NCBI GenBank assembly: GCA_021784815.1
Contig: JAJYHK010000002.1
Coordinates: forward strand, 1-33,247
DNA from: a bacterium
Lineage (GTDB): Bacteria > Patescibacteriota > Minisyncoccia > Phycocordibacterales > Phycocordibacteraceae
Length of the DNA stretch: 33,247 nucleotides
Reading direction: 5' to 3'
Shown here: in pieces, positions 19,745 through 27,763 of the stretch
Numbering within the stretch: the first letter of the stretch is position 1
Layout: every line of letters begins with the position of its first letter
Translations under genes and position numbers: made by a program
Notes under the pieces: generated by a model
The model's input: only the letters and a program-made list of their open reading frames with translations
Databases searched by the model: none
What the model was told of the DNA's origin: nothing

Positions 19745-20828
19745 ACCTCGATTTCAAAAACGCCGCGGTCGCGTCGAGCATGGCGTCGCGCGAGAAGCGC
19801 GCAGCAGATGCTTTCGCGCGCGCCGCAAGGCGCGCGCGCTGCGCCTCGTCGCCCAGAAGGCGCGCAAGCGCCGCTTCGAGCGCCTTCTGATTCTCGGTCG
19901 GCACGAGCAGTCCGGTCTCGTTGTTGGTCACCACTTCCCTATTGCCGCCCGCGTCGGTCGCAATGATCGGCGCACCGAGCGCAAGCGCCTCGATAAGCAC
20001 ATGCGAGAGGCCCTCGTACGAGGAGTTCAAGACGAACGCGTCCGCGGCGGCAATGACTGCGAGCGCATCAGCGTGCGCAAGCGCACCAAGAAATGCGTGC
20101 CGGCCCGGCAGCCGCTCCTGCGCGCGGCGCTCGAGTGCCGCGCGCTCGGGCCCCTCTCCGACAATCGCAAGCGAGGGGGCCGGCACGGCCGCGACCGCGT
20201 CGATGACGCCCTCGACGTGCTTCCAGGGCACGAGGCGGCCCACGGTGACCACGAGCGGCCCCGGGAGGCGAAGCGCCGTCTCGGGCACGGTCCCGAGTGC
20301 CTCGAACGGCACGGCATTATAGATGACGGTGATCTTCTCTTCCGGAATGCCCCACGCCGCGACAATGCGCTTGAGGTACTCACTCGGGACGATGACTTTT
20401 TGTGCGCTTCGGGCAACGCCCGTCTGCACTTTTTGCATGAGCGAAACCGCAAGCGGCACCGACTTCCGATGCACGAACACGTCGAGACGGTCGGTGATGC
20501 CGAACCGCTGCCGCCCCTGCTCCCACGCGTAGTCGCCGACAATTTTTACGATGAGCGGCTTGCGCGCGCGCCGCGCCGCAAGGCGCGCGGGCAAGCCGAC
20601 TGAAACCGGATCGAGCGCTAGGATCGCGTCGGCGCCGCGCGCAGCGCGGCGGACGCGCCGGTAGTACGCGAGGTGCCGCAGGAGTTTCGGCAGATGCCGC
20701 ACGTCGCGGAACTTCACAAGCTCGACCTCGATGCCGCACTCGGGCAACCCTTCTTCAAGCGCCTTCGCATACGTGGCCGGCCCGCCGATCTCGGGCGGAT
20801 ACAGCGGGGTGGCAATAACGAGTCGCAT
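19737..20828 (-). CDS. Glycosyltransferase family 4
   Basis: MRLVIATPLYPPEIGGPATYAKALEEGL; LVVTVGRLVPWKHVEGVIDAV; LNSSYEGLSHVLIEALALGAPIIATDAGGNREVV. Confidence 0.94.
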   Translation of the reverse strand: MRLVIATPLYPPEIGGPATYAKALEEGLPECGIEVELVKFRDVRHLPKLLRHLAYYRRVRRAARGADAILALDPVSVGLPARLAARRARKPLIVKIVGDYAWEQGRQRFGITDRLDVFVHRKSVPLAVSLMQKVQTGVARSAQKVIVPSEYLKRIVAAWGIPEEKITVIYNAVPFEALGTVPETALRLPGPLVVTVGRLVPWKHVEGVIDAVAAVPAPSLAIVGEGPERAALERRAQERLPGRHAFLGALAHADALAVIAAADAFVLNSSYEGLSHVLIEALALGAPIIATDAGGNREVVTNNETGLLVPTENQKALEAALARLLGDEAQRARLAARAKASAARFSRDAMLDATAAFLKSRYG

Positions 20829-20842
20829 AGGGCTATAGCTTA

Positions 20843-22054
20843 TTAACTGACAGAAAACATGCGCTCGAAAAGCGCCTTCATCCGCGTAGCGATGATGTTC
20901 CAGTCGTACTTGGAAAACGCGAGCGTTTTTGCTGTTTTTGTAATGCGCTGCACTTTCTCCGGGTGCGCGCGAATATCCCGCACTGCCTCGGCAATTTGCA
21001 CGGGAGAATCTTTGTCGACTGCCAAGCCGGTAGCCTCTTCTTCAGGGTTCCGCCGCTCGTCAAACAGGAAGTCGGCTATACCGCCCTCTTGGGTAGCAAT
21101 GACCGGAAGTTCCGCGGCCATAGCTTCCACAAAGGAGTTGCCCATGCCTTCCGAGCGCGAAGGGCGGATGAATATATCGCAGGCTTTCAGAGCTGCAGGC
21201 AGCTCAGCGTGCGATATCTGACCCTCAAAACGTACGCGCGCCGCAACCCCTTCCCGCTCCGCCAACTCGCGCAGCATGGGCTCATCCGGGCCGATGCCGT
21301 AGACGATGAATCGCATGTTCTCGGGGAGAAGGGCAAGCGCGCGAATAACATCATCTACCGCATTTTTCTTCACGAGTCGAGACGTCGTGACGAGCAGCAC
21401 GTCGTCTTCCTTCGCGCTGAGCGCGGCACGGCGCGCTTCGCGTTCCTCGGGGGTAATGGGTGCCGCAAAGTGCCGCGTATTCACGGCATTTGGAATGACC
21501 TCCGCAAGTCCGGAGAACCCCATGCGCTTGCCCCACGCCAGAAGGAAGGTGGAGATGGCTTGGAGCGCGTCGGCTTCGGTAAAGCCGCGCACGAACCATG
21601 GCCACACTGGCCAAGCGAGCCGTTCGATGTATTCGGGCGGATCGCCCTCTTGGAGCGTGAGCAAGTACTTCACCTCCGGGTGACGGCGCTTAAAGATACC
21701 CGCCGGAATGCCGCACGAATGCGCCATCATGGCCCACGTCGCGTCGAACCGGTATGTGCGGTGGAGTTTTGCCGCCGCGCGTGCTGCCGCAAACTGATAC
21801 CAGTACTTGGCGTACCTGAGCGGAAACTTTTGGAGGTCGCCAACAGAAGGCGCCCCGCGAGTCATGCCAATGCGGTGAATGTGTACGTTGCCGATCTGTT
21901 CCTCCCGAGGAAGCGCGGCGTCGAAATGGAGCGTTACCATGTGGAACTCAATGTCCGACGGCGCGATGCGGTCCGTAATCTCCTTAATAGCGACCTCTGC
22001 CCCGCCAATGAACCGCGGATAGTAGTTGAGCGAAAAAATGAGGACTTTTTTCAT
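20843..22054 (-). CDS. Glycosyltransferase family 4 (start at MKKVLIFSLNYYPRF; ATGA overlap with upstream gene)
   Basis: MKKVLIFSLNYYPRFIGGAEVAIKEITDRI; VLLVTTSRLVKKNAVDDVIRAL; RPSRSEGMGNSFVEAMAAELPVIATQEGGIADFL. Confidence 0.93.
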   Translation of the reverse strand: MKKVLIFSLNYYPRFIGGAEVAIKEITDRIAPSDIEFHMVTLHFDAALPREEQIGNVHIHRIGMTRGAPSVGDLQKFPLRYAKYWYQFAAARAAAKLHRTYRFDATWAMMAHSCGIPAGIFKRRHPEVKYLLTLQEGDPPEYIERLAWPVWPWFVRGFTEADALQAISTFLLAWGKRMGFSGLAEVIPNAVNTRHFAAPITPEEREARRAALSAKEDDVLLVTTSRLVKKNAVDDVIRALALLPENMRFIVYGIGPDEPMLRELAEREGVAARVRFEGQISHAELPAALKACDIFIRPSRSEGMGNSFVEAMAAELPVIATQEGGIADFLFDERRNPEEEATGLAVDKDSPVQIAEAVRDIRAHPEKVQRITKTAKTLAFSKYDWNIIATRMKALFERMFSVS

Positions 22055-23502
22055 GCGAGCATGCCTTTCAAAGTTTGCGCATAAACAAATCGCAACTGGT
22101 TTGCGAACGCGTCGCCTTCTCCCATAGAGCTGCGCAGCGTGCCGCGGCGAGCGATGGCGGCCGCATGACGCTCGTGGTGCGGCTCCATTCCGTACACCTG
22201 ATCCGCGCCGGTGAGCGCGCGGCGGAGTAGCCACCGCTTCCAGGGGGCAATGTCGGAGAGATTCTGATCAGCGAGCGTGATAAGCACGGGCAATCCGAGG
22301 CTGCGTTTGAGGAGCAGCGTCGCAAAAGCGCCGTAACTCGCGAAAATCGACCATGCAAAGAGATACTCGTGCTCGCGCGCAAGCCGTATCCCGACCCGAT
22401 ACCCGAGAATCGGGAGCAAATACTTGTCGGACTTCCGCCCGTACCCGACGCGATGCACGGCCACATTGGCCGGCAGCGGGCCCGCTGCCTCCACGGACTT
22501 ATCGAACCGAGTGGTGACGACGTCGAATTGTACAAGCGGCATCCCACGCATGAGTGCCAGGAGCGCATCTTCGGCGGGGCCGGCAATGGGATAAAAGGTG
22601 GTGGAAAAAACAAGCACCCGACGCGGGCGCACGGCGGCGCGCGGATGCGCATTTAAAAATCGCTGAACGTAGTCTTCGAGCCGCTCTTTCGTCGCCCAGC
22701 CGAGTGCGTTTGCTTTGTGCGTATCCAGAGAAGACTCCATGCGGTTGCCTTCGCGAGGCGGCAGCATAAGCACTTCGGTCCCAAAGAGACGCGCCACTTC
22801 AAGGATGGAGAATGCCCGCTCATTCCCGAGACCGAATTCGTCGCCCTCGCCCCGAAAGCCGACGAGCATAAGACCTTCGACGATATCGTTCACGTGCGTA
22901 AAATTCCGACGCTGTGTCCCGGGCGAGGTTACCGTAATGGGCGCGCCGCGCGCGTAGAGCTGTTTGAAAATTTCGATGACCGTGCCATATGTGCCGGCGC
23001 GCTCGCGCGGGCCATATACGTTGTAAAAGTACGTAATCGCGTACGGGAGACCGAGCTCATCGCCGATCTTTTTCACAAGCTCAGAGTTTTCCGCTTTGGT
23101 TCGCGCGTAGGGGCTCGCGTACCGCGCCGCGCCCGAATCGCCGAATTTGGTAGACGACCCGGCATACACAAGCTTCGGCTTGCGCGCTTTCCAGAACTCA
23201 ATTACCGCGCGCGTGCCTGCACTATTTAGATCTTCAACAAGGTCCGGCTCAAGCACGCTCTGCTCGACGCGCGAGTATTCGCCAAGGTGGTAGACGACGG
23301 CAGGCGTCTCGGGAACGAGCCGCTCGATGTCTTTGGTGTGGCCCTCGCGGTACTCGACGCCCGGGACATGGTTCTCGCGGGAGCCCGTGAAGTAGTTGTC
23401 GAGCGAGATGACCCGGTGGCCCTCGGCAACGAGCCGTTCACAGAGGTGTGAGCCAATGAAGCCAGCGCCGCCAGTGACGAGGACGAGCTTTGGGTCGGTC
23501 AT
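22051..23502 (-). CDS. Bifunctional-looking fusion: NAD-dependent epimerase/dehydratase (SDR) plus C-terminal partial GT-B/GT4 domain
   Basis: LVLVTGGAGFIGSHLCERL, YAGSSTKFG, SPYARTKAE SDR motifs; then RVLVFSTTFYPIAGPAEDALLALMRG, a GT4 N-domain start, in the same frame. Confidence 0.88.
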   Translation of the reverse strand: MTDPKLVLVTGGAGFIGSHLCERLVAEGHRVISLDNYFTGSRENHVPGVEYREGHTKDIERLVPETPAVVYHLGEYSRVEQSVLEPDLVEDLNSAGTRAVIEFWKARKPKLVYAGSSTKFGDSGAARYASPYARTKAENSELVKKIGDELGLPYAITYFYNVYGPRERAGTYGTVIEIFKQLYARGAPITVTSPGTQRRNFTHVNDIVEGLMLVGFRGEGDEFGLGNERAFSILEVARLFGTEVLMLPPREGNRMESSLDTHKANALGWATKERLEDYVQRFLNAHPRAAVRPRRVLVFSTTFYPIAGPAEDALLALMRGMPLVQFDVVTTRFDKSVEAAGPLPANVAVHRVGYGRKSDKYLLPILGYRVGIRLAREHEYLFAWSIFASYGAFATLLLKRSLGLPVLITLADQNLSDIAPWKRWLLRRALTGADQVYGMEPHHERHAAAIARRGTLRSSMGEGDAFANQLRFVYAQTLKGMLA

Positions 23503-23550
23503 GAGGAAAGAGTAATACGGAACGGGTCCGGTGCGAAGTCGAGCACAATA

Positions 23551-24741
23551 CTAGAACAGCACGAGCGCGCCTGCAGCAACGCCGAGGAGGCCAAGGAAAC
23601 CGTACGCCCAGGGCGACGAGGAGAGGCCCGTGCGGCTTTCGACCGCTGCTGCCGGAGTACTACTCGAGCGCGCCGACAATAGCGCCCCCGCCGCGGCAAC
23701 GGTGGTCGCCGCGACGGGGGCGCTTACTGCTTGAGCTGCATGCGCGGTTCCTTTTTCGCTTACAGTGCTAATAGCAGCGGAATCGGCCGTCTGCTCTCTA
23801 TACGAACGCGCGGCAGACGCCTGAGGTTGCACGAGCGCCGTTCCCGAGGCAGGGTCAGTGCGTACCGAAGCGGCCGGATTCGGCTCGTACGCCGCCGCAA
23901 GCAGCCCGTCGGGGTACGAGAGCCGCGTATCGAAGGCAACGGGCAAGCCCGTGACGCTCGTCGGAAAAAGAACCGTTGTCCCGGGCAAGATGCGCGTGCG
24001 ATCCGGGATGCGGAAGGTCCCTGTGCCTGCCGAGAGCCGCCAGCCGGAGAGATCGAGCGTGCTGGTCGCATCGTTGGCAATCGCGACGCCTGCACCAGTC
24101 TCAGCCGCGATACGTACGGCCGCGCATGTCACGGTGACCGTGAACGTCGTTTCCGCCGATGCGGAGCCGTCCTTAGCATACGCGGTCACCTCGTACGCGC
24201 CCGGAGAGTGGAACGTCTTCTGCACGCGCGTGCCCTCCCCCGTCGAACCGTCGCCGAAACTCCAGTACAGCGTCGCTGAGGGATCGGTCGACCCGCCGCT
24301 CGTGCACGCCTGCGCCGTGAAGATAGTCGGCACGTCGAGAAAGGCGGCTTGGTCGCCACCCGTGCGCACTGAGAGCTCGGACGGGGGTGGGATGTACGTG
24401 CGCACCGATCCTGATGCTTTGGGCGCCGATTCGCTCGAGGACGCGGTTACTGGCGTTGAACCAGTTGGCGCTTGAGCGACCGTAATGAGCCCGGCGATCT
24501 TCGCGTACGTTGCGGTCCCGATCCCGCTCACCCGCTCAAGGTCCTGCGGCGCTCCAAACGGCCCGTGCGCCGTACGGTACGCGATGATGGCGGCGGCTTT
24601 GGTCGCGCCGATGCCCGGGAGCGTCTCGAGCCCCGCTTCGTCGACCGTGTTGATGTCGATAAGCCCGGCGGCACACGCGGGCATGCCTATGCACAACAAG
24701 AGCATGAGGGGAAGGAGGAGGCGCGAGCGACCGGCGGGCAT
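23551..24741 (-). CDS. Secreted/anchored protein: ComEA-like helix-hairpin-helix, PKD-like and lamin-tail-like domains, C-terminal TM
   Basis: Signal peptide; IDINTVDEAGLETLPGIGATKAAAIIAYRTAHGPFGAPQDLERVSGIGTATYAKI (tandem HhH); SATLYWSFGDGSTGEGTRVQKTFHSPGAYEVTAYAKDG (PKD); VAIANDATSTLDLSGWRLS (LTD-like); AYGFLGLLGVAAGALVLF. Confidence 0.85.
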   Translation of the reverse strand: MPAGRSRLLLPLMLLLCIGMPACAAGLIDINTVDEAGLETLPGIGATKAAAIIAYRTAHGPFGAPQDLERVSGIGTATYAKIAGLITVAQAPTGSTPVTASSSESAPKASGSVRTYIPPPSELSVRTGGDQAAFLDVPTIFTAQACTSGGSTDPSATLYWSFGDGSTGEGTRVQKTFHSPGAYEVTAYAKDGSASAETTFTVTVTCAAVRIAAETGAGVAIANDATSTLDLSGWRLSAGTGTFRIPDRTRILPGTTVLFPTSVTGLPVAFDTRLSYPDGLLAAAYEPNPAASVRTDPASGTALVQPQASAARSYREQTADSAAISTVSEKGTAHAAQAVSAPVAATTVAAAGALLSARSSSTPAAAVESRTGLSSSPWAYGFLGLLGVAAGALVLF

Positions 24742-24751
24742 AGGAAAATAG

Positions 24752-26623
24752 TTACAGTTCTCCTTTTAGGATCTTGCGCAGCTGATCCTCTGGTATCTCA
24801 AACGGCTGTCGCGCAGGAACCGGAGCGACCTCATCGTGGCGAATCGGTTTTTGCTCCATGCGCGGCGGCGGAGAGACAGGTCCAGGAGGGCGCGATCGGG
24901 ATTCCCTCGGGCGCTCCGGCGCTTGCGGCAGGCGCGGCTCCTTCGGGTCCGGCCCTGCTGAAGGTAAGCGCTTCTCCGTGAGGTGCGCGAGCGCGCTGCT
25001 CAAGCTCTCCTGCTGTTTCTGCGCAACCGCGCCGCGGTCCTGGGACGCCTTGTTTGCCATCGAGCGCAGGATATCGCGCAGCTCCGACGCACTCTTCTGG
25101 GCTGGCTGGGACTGCACGTGGGGCAAGTTGCCCTGCTCGCGGCGCGGCGGTCGTACGCCCTCGCGCTGTTCGCGCTCGGGCGTACGACGCGGTCCCGTCG
25201 CACTTCCGTTGCTCCGCGGCATGCCGCCTTCCTGGCGCATACCGTTCACGCCCGCACCGCCGTTTCCACCGGGAACCGCGCGCTTTGCCGGCACGCGGCG
25301 CATGCGCGCGTCCTGGGGCGCTTCCGCTTCGAGGCTCGCATTGAGCTCGTCCATGATCGCCTGTTCGATCTGCGCGCGCGGCGACGCGAAGCTTTTGCGC
25401 GCGGCGGCTATGATCTGTGCCCGATAGGAAACCGGCGGCGGCTCGATCGGCGGTAGCGTTACCGCCGAAAAGGGCGCGCTCCCGACCCCGTCGATCATGA
25501 GCGAGAGATAGATCTGGTTGCGGTCGAGGTTCACGATGTCCTCTTTCGTGAAGCTCGGCATGAAGACGGTCTCGAGCGTCTCGGCGTCAAAGGGGCCCAC
25601 CCTAAACGACACCGTCGTGCCGACATTGCCGAAGACCGCATCGCGCACCTCTTCTTCCATCTGCTCGATGTACTGGTGGGCGATGACGAGATTGAGCTTG
25701 TACTTGCGCGCCTCGGAGAGAATCTCGGCGAAGGTCTCGTTCGCGAAGTTCTGGAACTCGTCCACGTAAAAGTAGAACGGCGCCATTCTGCGCAGCTGAT
25801 CGGGAGCAAGCTCCGCACGGCTCATCGCCGAGAGGAAGATGCGCGTCGTGAGCATGGAGCCGAGGAGGCGCATGTTCGTCTCGCCCACGAGCCCTTTCGA
25901 GAGGTTCATGAGGAGTATCTTGCGCTCATCCATCATGGTGCGGATGTCGAAGGAGGATTTCGGCTGGCCGATAATGTTCCGAATGAGCGGATTGCCGGTG
26001 AACTGACCGATCTTGTTCTGGATAGCCGGCGTTGCCTCTTGGGTGTAGCGGTCGCCGTAGTTGGCGAACTCTTTCGTCCAGAAGTCCTTCACGACCGGAT
26101 CTTTCACATTGTCGACGACGCGCTTCCGGTACTCCTTGTCGGTGTACATGCGGTTTACGCCGAGCAAGGTCGCGTCCGGATACTCGAGGAGCGCGAGGAG
26201 CGTGTTCGTGAGGATGTACTCCATGCGCGCGCTCCACGCATCCTGCCAGATCTTCTTGAAAGTGGCCATGAGGCCGGAGACGACGAGGTGGCGCTTGTCG
26301 TACCCGACGTCCTCCATCACGTTAAAAGCGATCGGGTTGTCCATGTCGAACGGCGCGAAGTACACGACGTCGTTCACACGGCTCTCGGGCACGTAGTCGA
26401 GCAAGCGTTCGACCGTACCGCCGTGCGGATCGATGAAGGCGAGCCCCTCGGCGCACTGAAGGTCTTGAATCGCCATGTTCTCGAGCAGGGTCGATTTCCC
26501 CATACCGGTCTTGCCGATGATGTACATGTGGCGATCACGATCCTTCGCCTTGATGCCGAAGGGCACGCGCTGGCCGCGGCTATCCGTCGCGGCAAAATAG
26601 GTAACGCGATCAGGGTTATCCAT
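24752..26623 (-). CDS. Type IV secretion-like DNA-binding ATPase (TraG/TraD/VirD4-HerA superfamily) with long disordered C-terminal tail
   Basis: Walker A YIIGKTGMGKSTLLENM; Walker B FYFYVDEFQNF; FIDPHGGTVERLLDYVP; LNLVIAHQY; Pro/Arg/Gln-rich C-terminus. Confidence 0.9.
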   Translation of the reverse strand: MDNPDRVTYFAATDSRGQRVPFGIKAKDRDRHMYIIGKTGMGKSTLLENMAIQDLQCAEGLAFIDPHGGTVERLLDYVPESRVNDVVYFAPFDMDNPIAFNVMEDVGYDKRHLVVSGLMATFKKIWQDAWSARMEYILTNTLLALLEYPDATLLGVNRMYTDKEYRKRVVDNVKDPVVKDFWTKEFANYGDRYTQEATPAIQNKIGQFTGNPLIRNIIGQPKSSFDIRTMMDERKILLMNLSKGLVGETNMRLLGSMLTTRIFLSAMSRAELAPDQLRRMAPFYFYVDEFQNFANETFAEILSEARKYKLNLVIAHQYIEQMEEEVRDAVFGNVGTTVSFRVGPFDAETLETVFMPSFTKEDIVNLDRNQIYLSLMIDGVGSAPFSAVTLPPIEPPPVSYRAQIIAAARKSFASPRAQIEQAIMDELNASLEAEAPQDARMRRVPAKRAVPGGNGGAGVNGMRQEGGMPRSNGSATGPRRTPEREQREGVRPPRREQGNLPHVQSQPAQKSASELRDILRSMANKASQDRGAVAQKQQESLSSALAHLTEKRLPSAGPDPKEPRLPQAPERPRESRSRPPGPVSPPPRMEQKPIRHDEVAPVPARQPFEIPEDQLRKILKGEL

Positions 26624-26631
26624 CGAATTTC

Positions 26632-26637
26632 AGTATA
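26632..26637 (-). promoter_or_regulatory. Extended -10 (TGcTATACT) 8 nt before the ATPase start codon
   Basis: Minus strand: ttTGCTATACTgaaattcgATG. Confidence 0.55.
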
Positions 26638-26690
26638 GCAAAACGACCCCGCTCGTCGTTCGAGCAAGGTGTGCGCACCGGCAAGAAAAA

Positions 26691-26975
26691 TTAGAACGCC
26701 CCCGTCTGCGGCGGATTCGCCTTGTCGCTTGACGCTGACACGTCAAAGACCTCCGCATGGATCGCATTCACCGGCGGTTCAGGCGCGAATGCGGGCGCGC
26801 TCGTAAGCGCTTCACGCGCCCGGCGCATGTCGCGCATGCGCAGACTCAGCCCGACCAGAAAGACCGCAATGCCAAGAATAAACTCGAGCGTCGCCCGCAT
26901 GCCGAGCGGAAGCCCCGAAACCGGAGTGAGGACGACGAGCACGCCGAAAGCCATGAGGAGTCCTGCGCGTGACAT
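26691..26975 (-). CDS. Small membrane protein (2 TM), hypothetical
   Basis: MSRAGLLMAFGVLVVLTPVSGLPLGMRATLEFILGIAVFLVGLSLRMR; fits between two minus-strand genes. Confidence 0.65.
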   Translation of the reverse strand: MSRAGLLMAFGVLVVLTPVSGLPLGMRATLEFILGIAVFLVGLSLRMRDMRRAREALTSAPAFAPEPPVNAIHAEVFDVSASSDKANPPQTGAF

Positions 26976-26987
26976 GGGTCGATTGTA

Positions 26988-27677
26988 TCAGGGTGCGACG
27001 ACCACCACAAACTCGCCACGCGCCGCATCGCGATGGGCGGCAAAGTATGCCGCAACCTCGCTCGCGGAGCCAACGATCGTCTCCTCGTGGATTTTCGTGA
27101 GCTCACGGCAGACTGCTACCTGGCGACCGCCCGGAAGCACCGCCGCGAGCGCTGCGAGCGCCTTATCGATCCGGTGCGGCGATTCATAAAACACGACCGT
27201 GCGCGTCTCCGCCGCGATTTCCTTGAACAACGTCTGGCGCCCTTTTTTGTGAGGCAAAAACCCGAGAAAGAGGTACTCGGCGCACGGGAGTCCGGCAATC
27301 GAGAGCGCCGCCGCGACCGCGGAGGGCCCCGGTATGGTTTCGATGCGAACCGTATCGCCAAGCCGCTCCCGCACGAGTGCGACGAGCGCCTGGCCCGGAT
27401 CGCTGATGCCGGGCGTGCCTGCGTCGGTTACGAGCGCCATGCGCTTGCCCTCTCCGAGGAGCGCGAGGACGCGCTCGCCCGCAAGGCGGCCGCTCCTCGC
27501 GTGGTAGACAAGGAGCGGCTTGCTGATGTCGTAGCGCGAAAGCAGCTTGCTCGTCACCCGCGTGTCTTCGCAGGCGATCGCATCGGCGCGCTTCAGGGTC
27601 TCGAGCGCGCGCAGCGTGATATCGCCCAGATTGCCTATGGGCGTCGCGACGACGGACAAGGTTCCCCGATCGGTCAT
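26988..27677 (-). CDS. rsmI: 16S rRNA (cytidine1402-2'-O)-methyltransferase RsmI (start likely MTDRGTLSVVATPIGNLGDIT; ORF opens at 27704)
   Basis: LSVVATPIGNLGDITLRALETLKRADAIACEDTR; ALVTDAGTPGISDPG; IPGPSAVAAALSIAGLP; FYESPHRI. Confidence 0.96.
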   Translation of the reverse strand: MTDRGTLSVVATPIGNLGDITLRALETLKRADAIACEDTRVTSKLLSRYDISKPLLVYHARSGRLAGERVLALLGEGKRMALVTDAGTPGISDPGQALVALVRERLGDTVRIETIPGPSAVAAALSIAGLPCAEYLFLGFLPHKKGRQTLFKEIAAETRTVVFYESPHRIDKALAALAAVLPGGRQVAVCRELTKIHEETIVGSASEVAAYFAAHRDAARGEFVVVVAP

Positions 27678-27706
27678 GCCGAGCACTGTAGCAAAATACA
27701 TCATAT

Positions 27707-27734
27707 TTGACGAGCACAGGACTCGTGGTAGATT
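27707..27734 (+). promoter_or_regulatory. Sigma70-like promoter TTGACG - 16 nt - TAGATT
   Basis: -35 at 27707-27712, -10 at 27729-27734, followed by AAAGGAG SD at ~27751-27757 and GTG start at 27764. Confidence 0.6.
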
Positions 27735-27763
27735 AATTTCGGAACTCAGGAAAGGAGATCAGC

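Noticed and set aside
19434-20603. 389-aa + strand ORF
   Set aside because: Overlaps two GT4 genes antisense; composition typical of a shadow ORF.
20963-22084. 373-aa + strand ORF
   Set aside because: Antisense to GT4 gene 20843-22054, no recognisable motif.
25676-26638. 320-aa + strand ORF (Val/Glu/His-rich)
   Set aside because: Mirror of the TraG-like ATPase coding frame.
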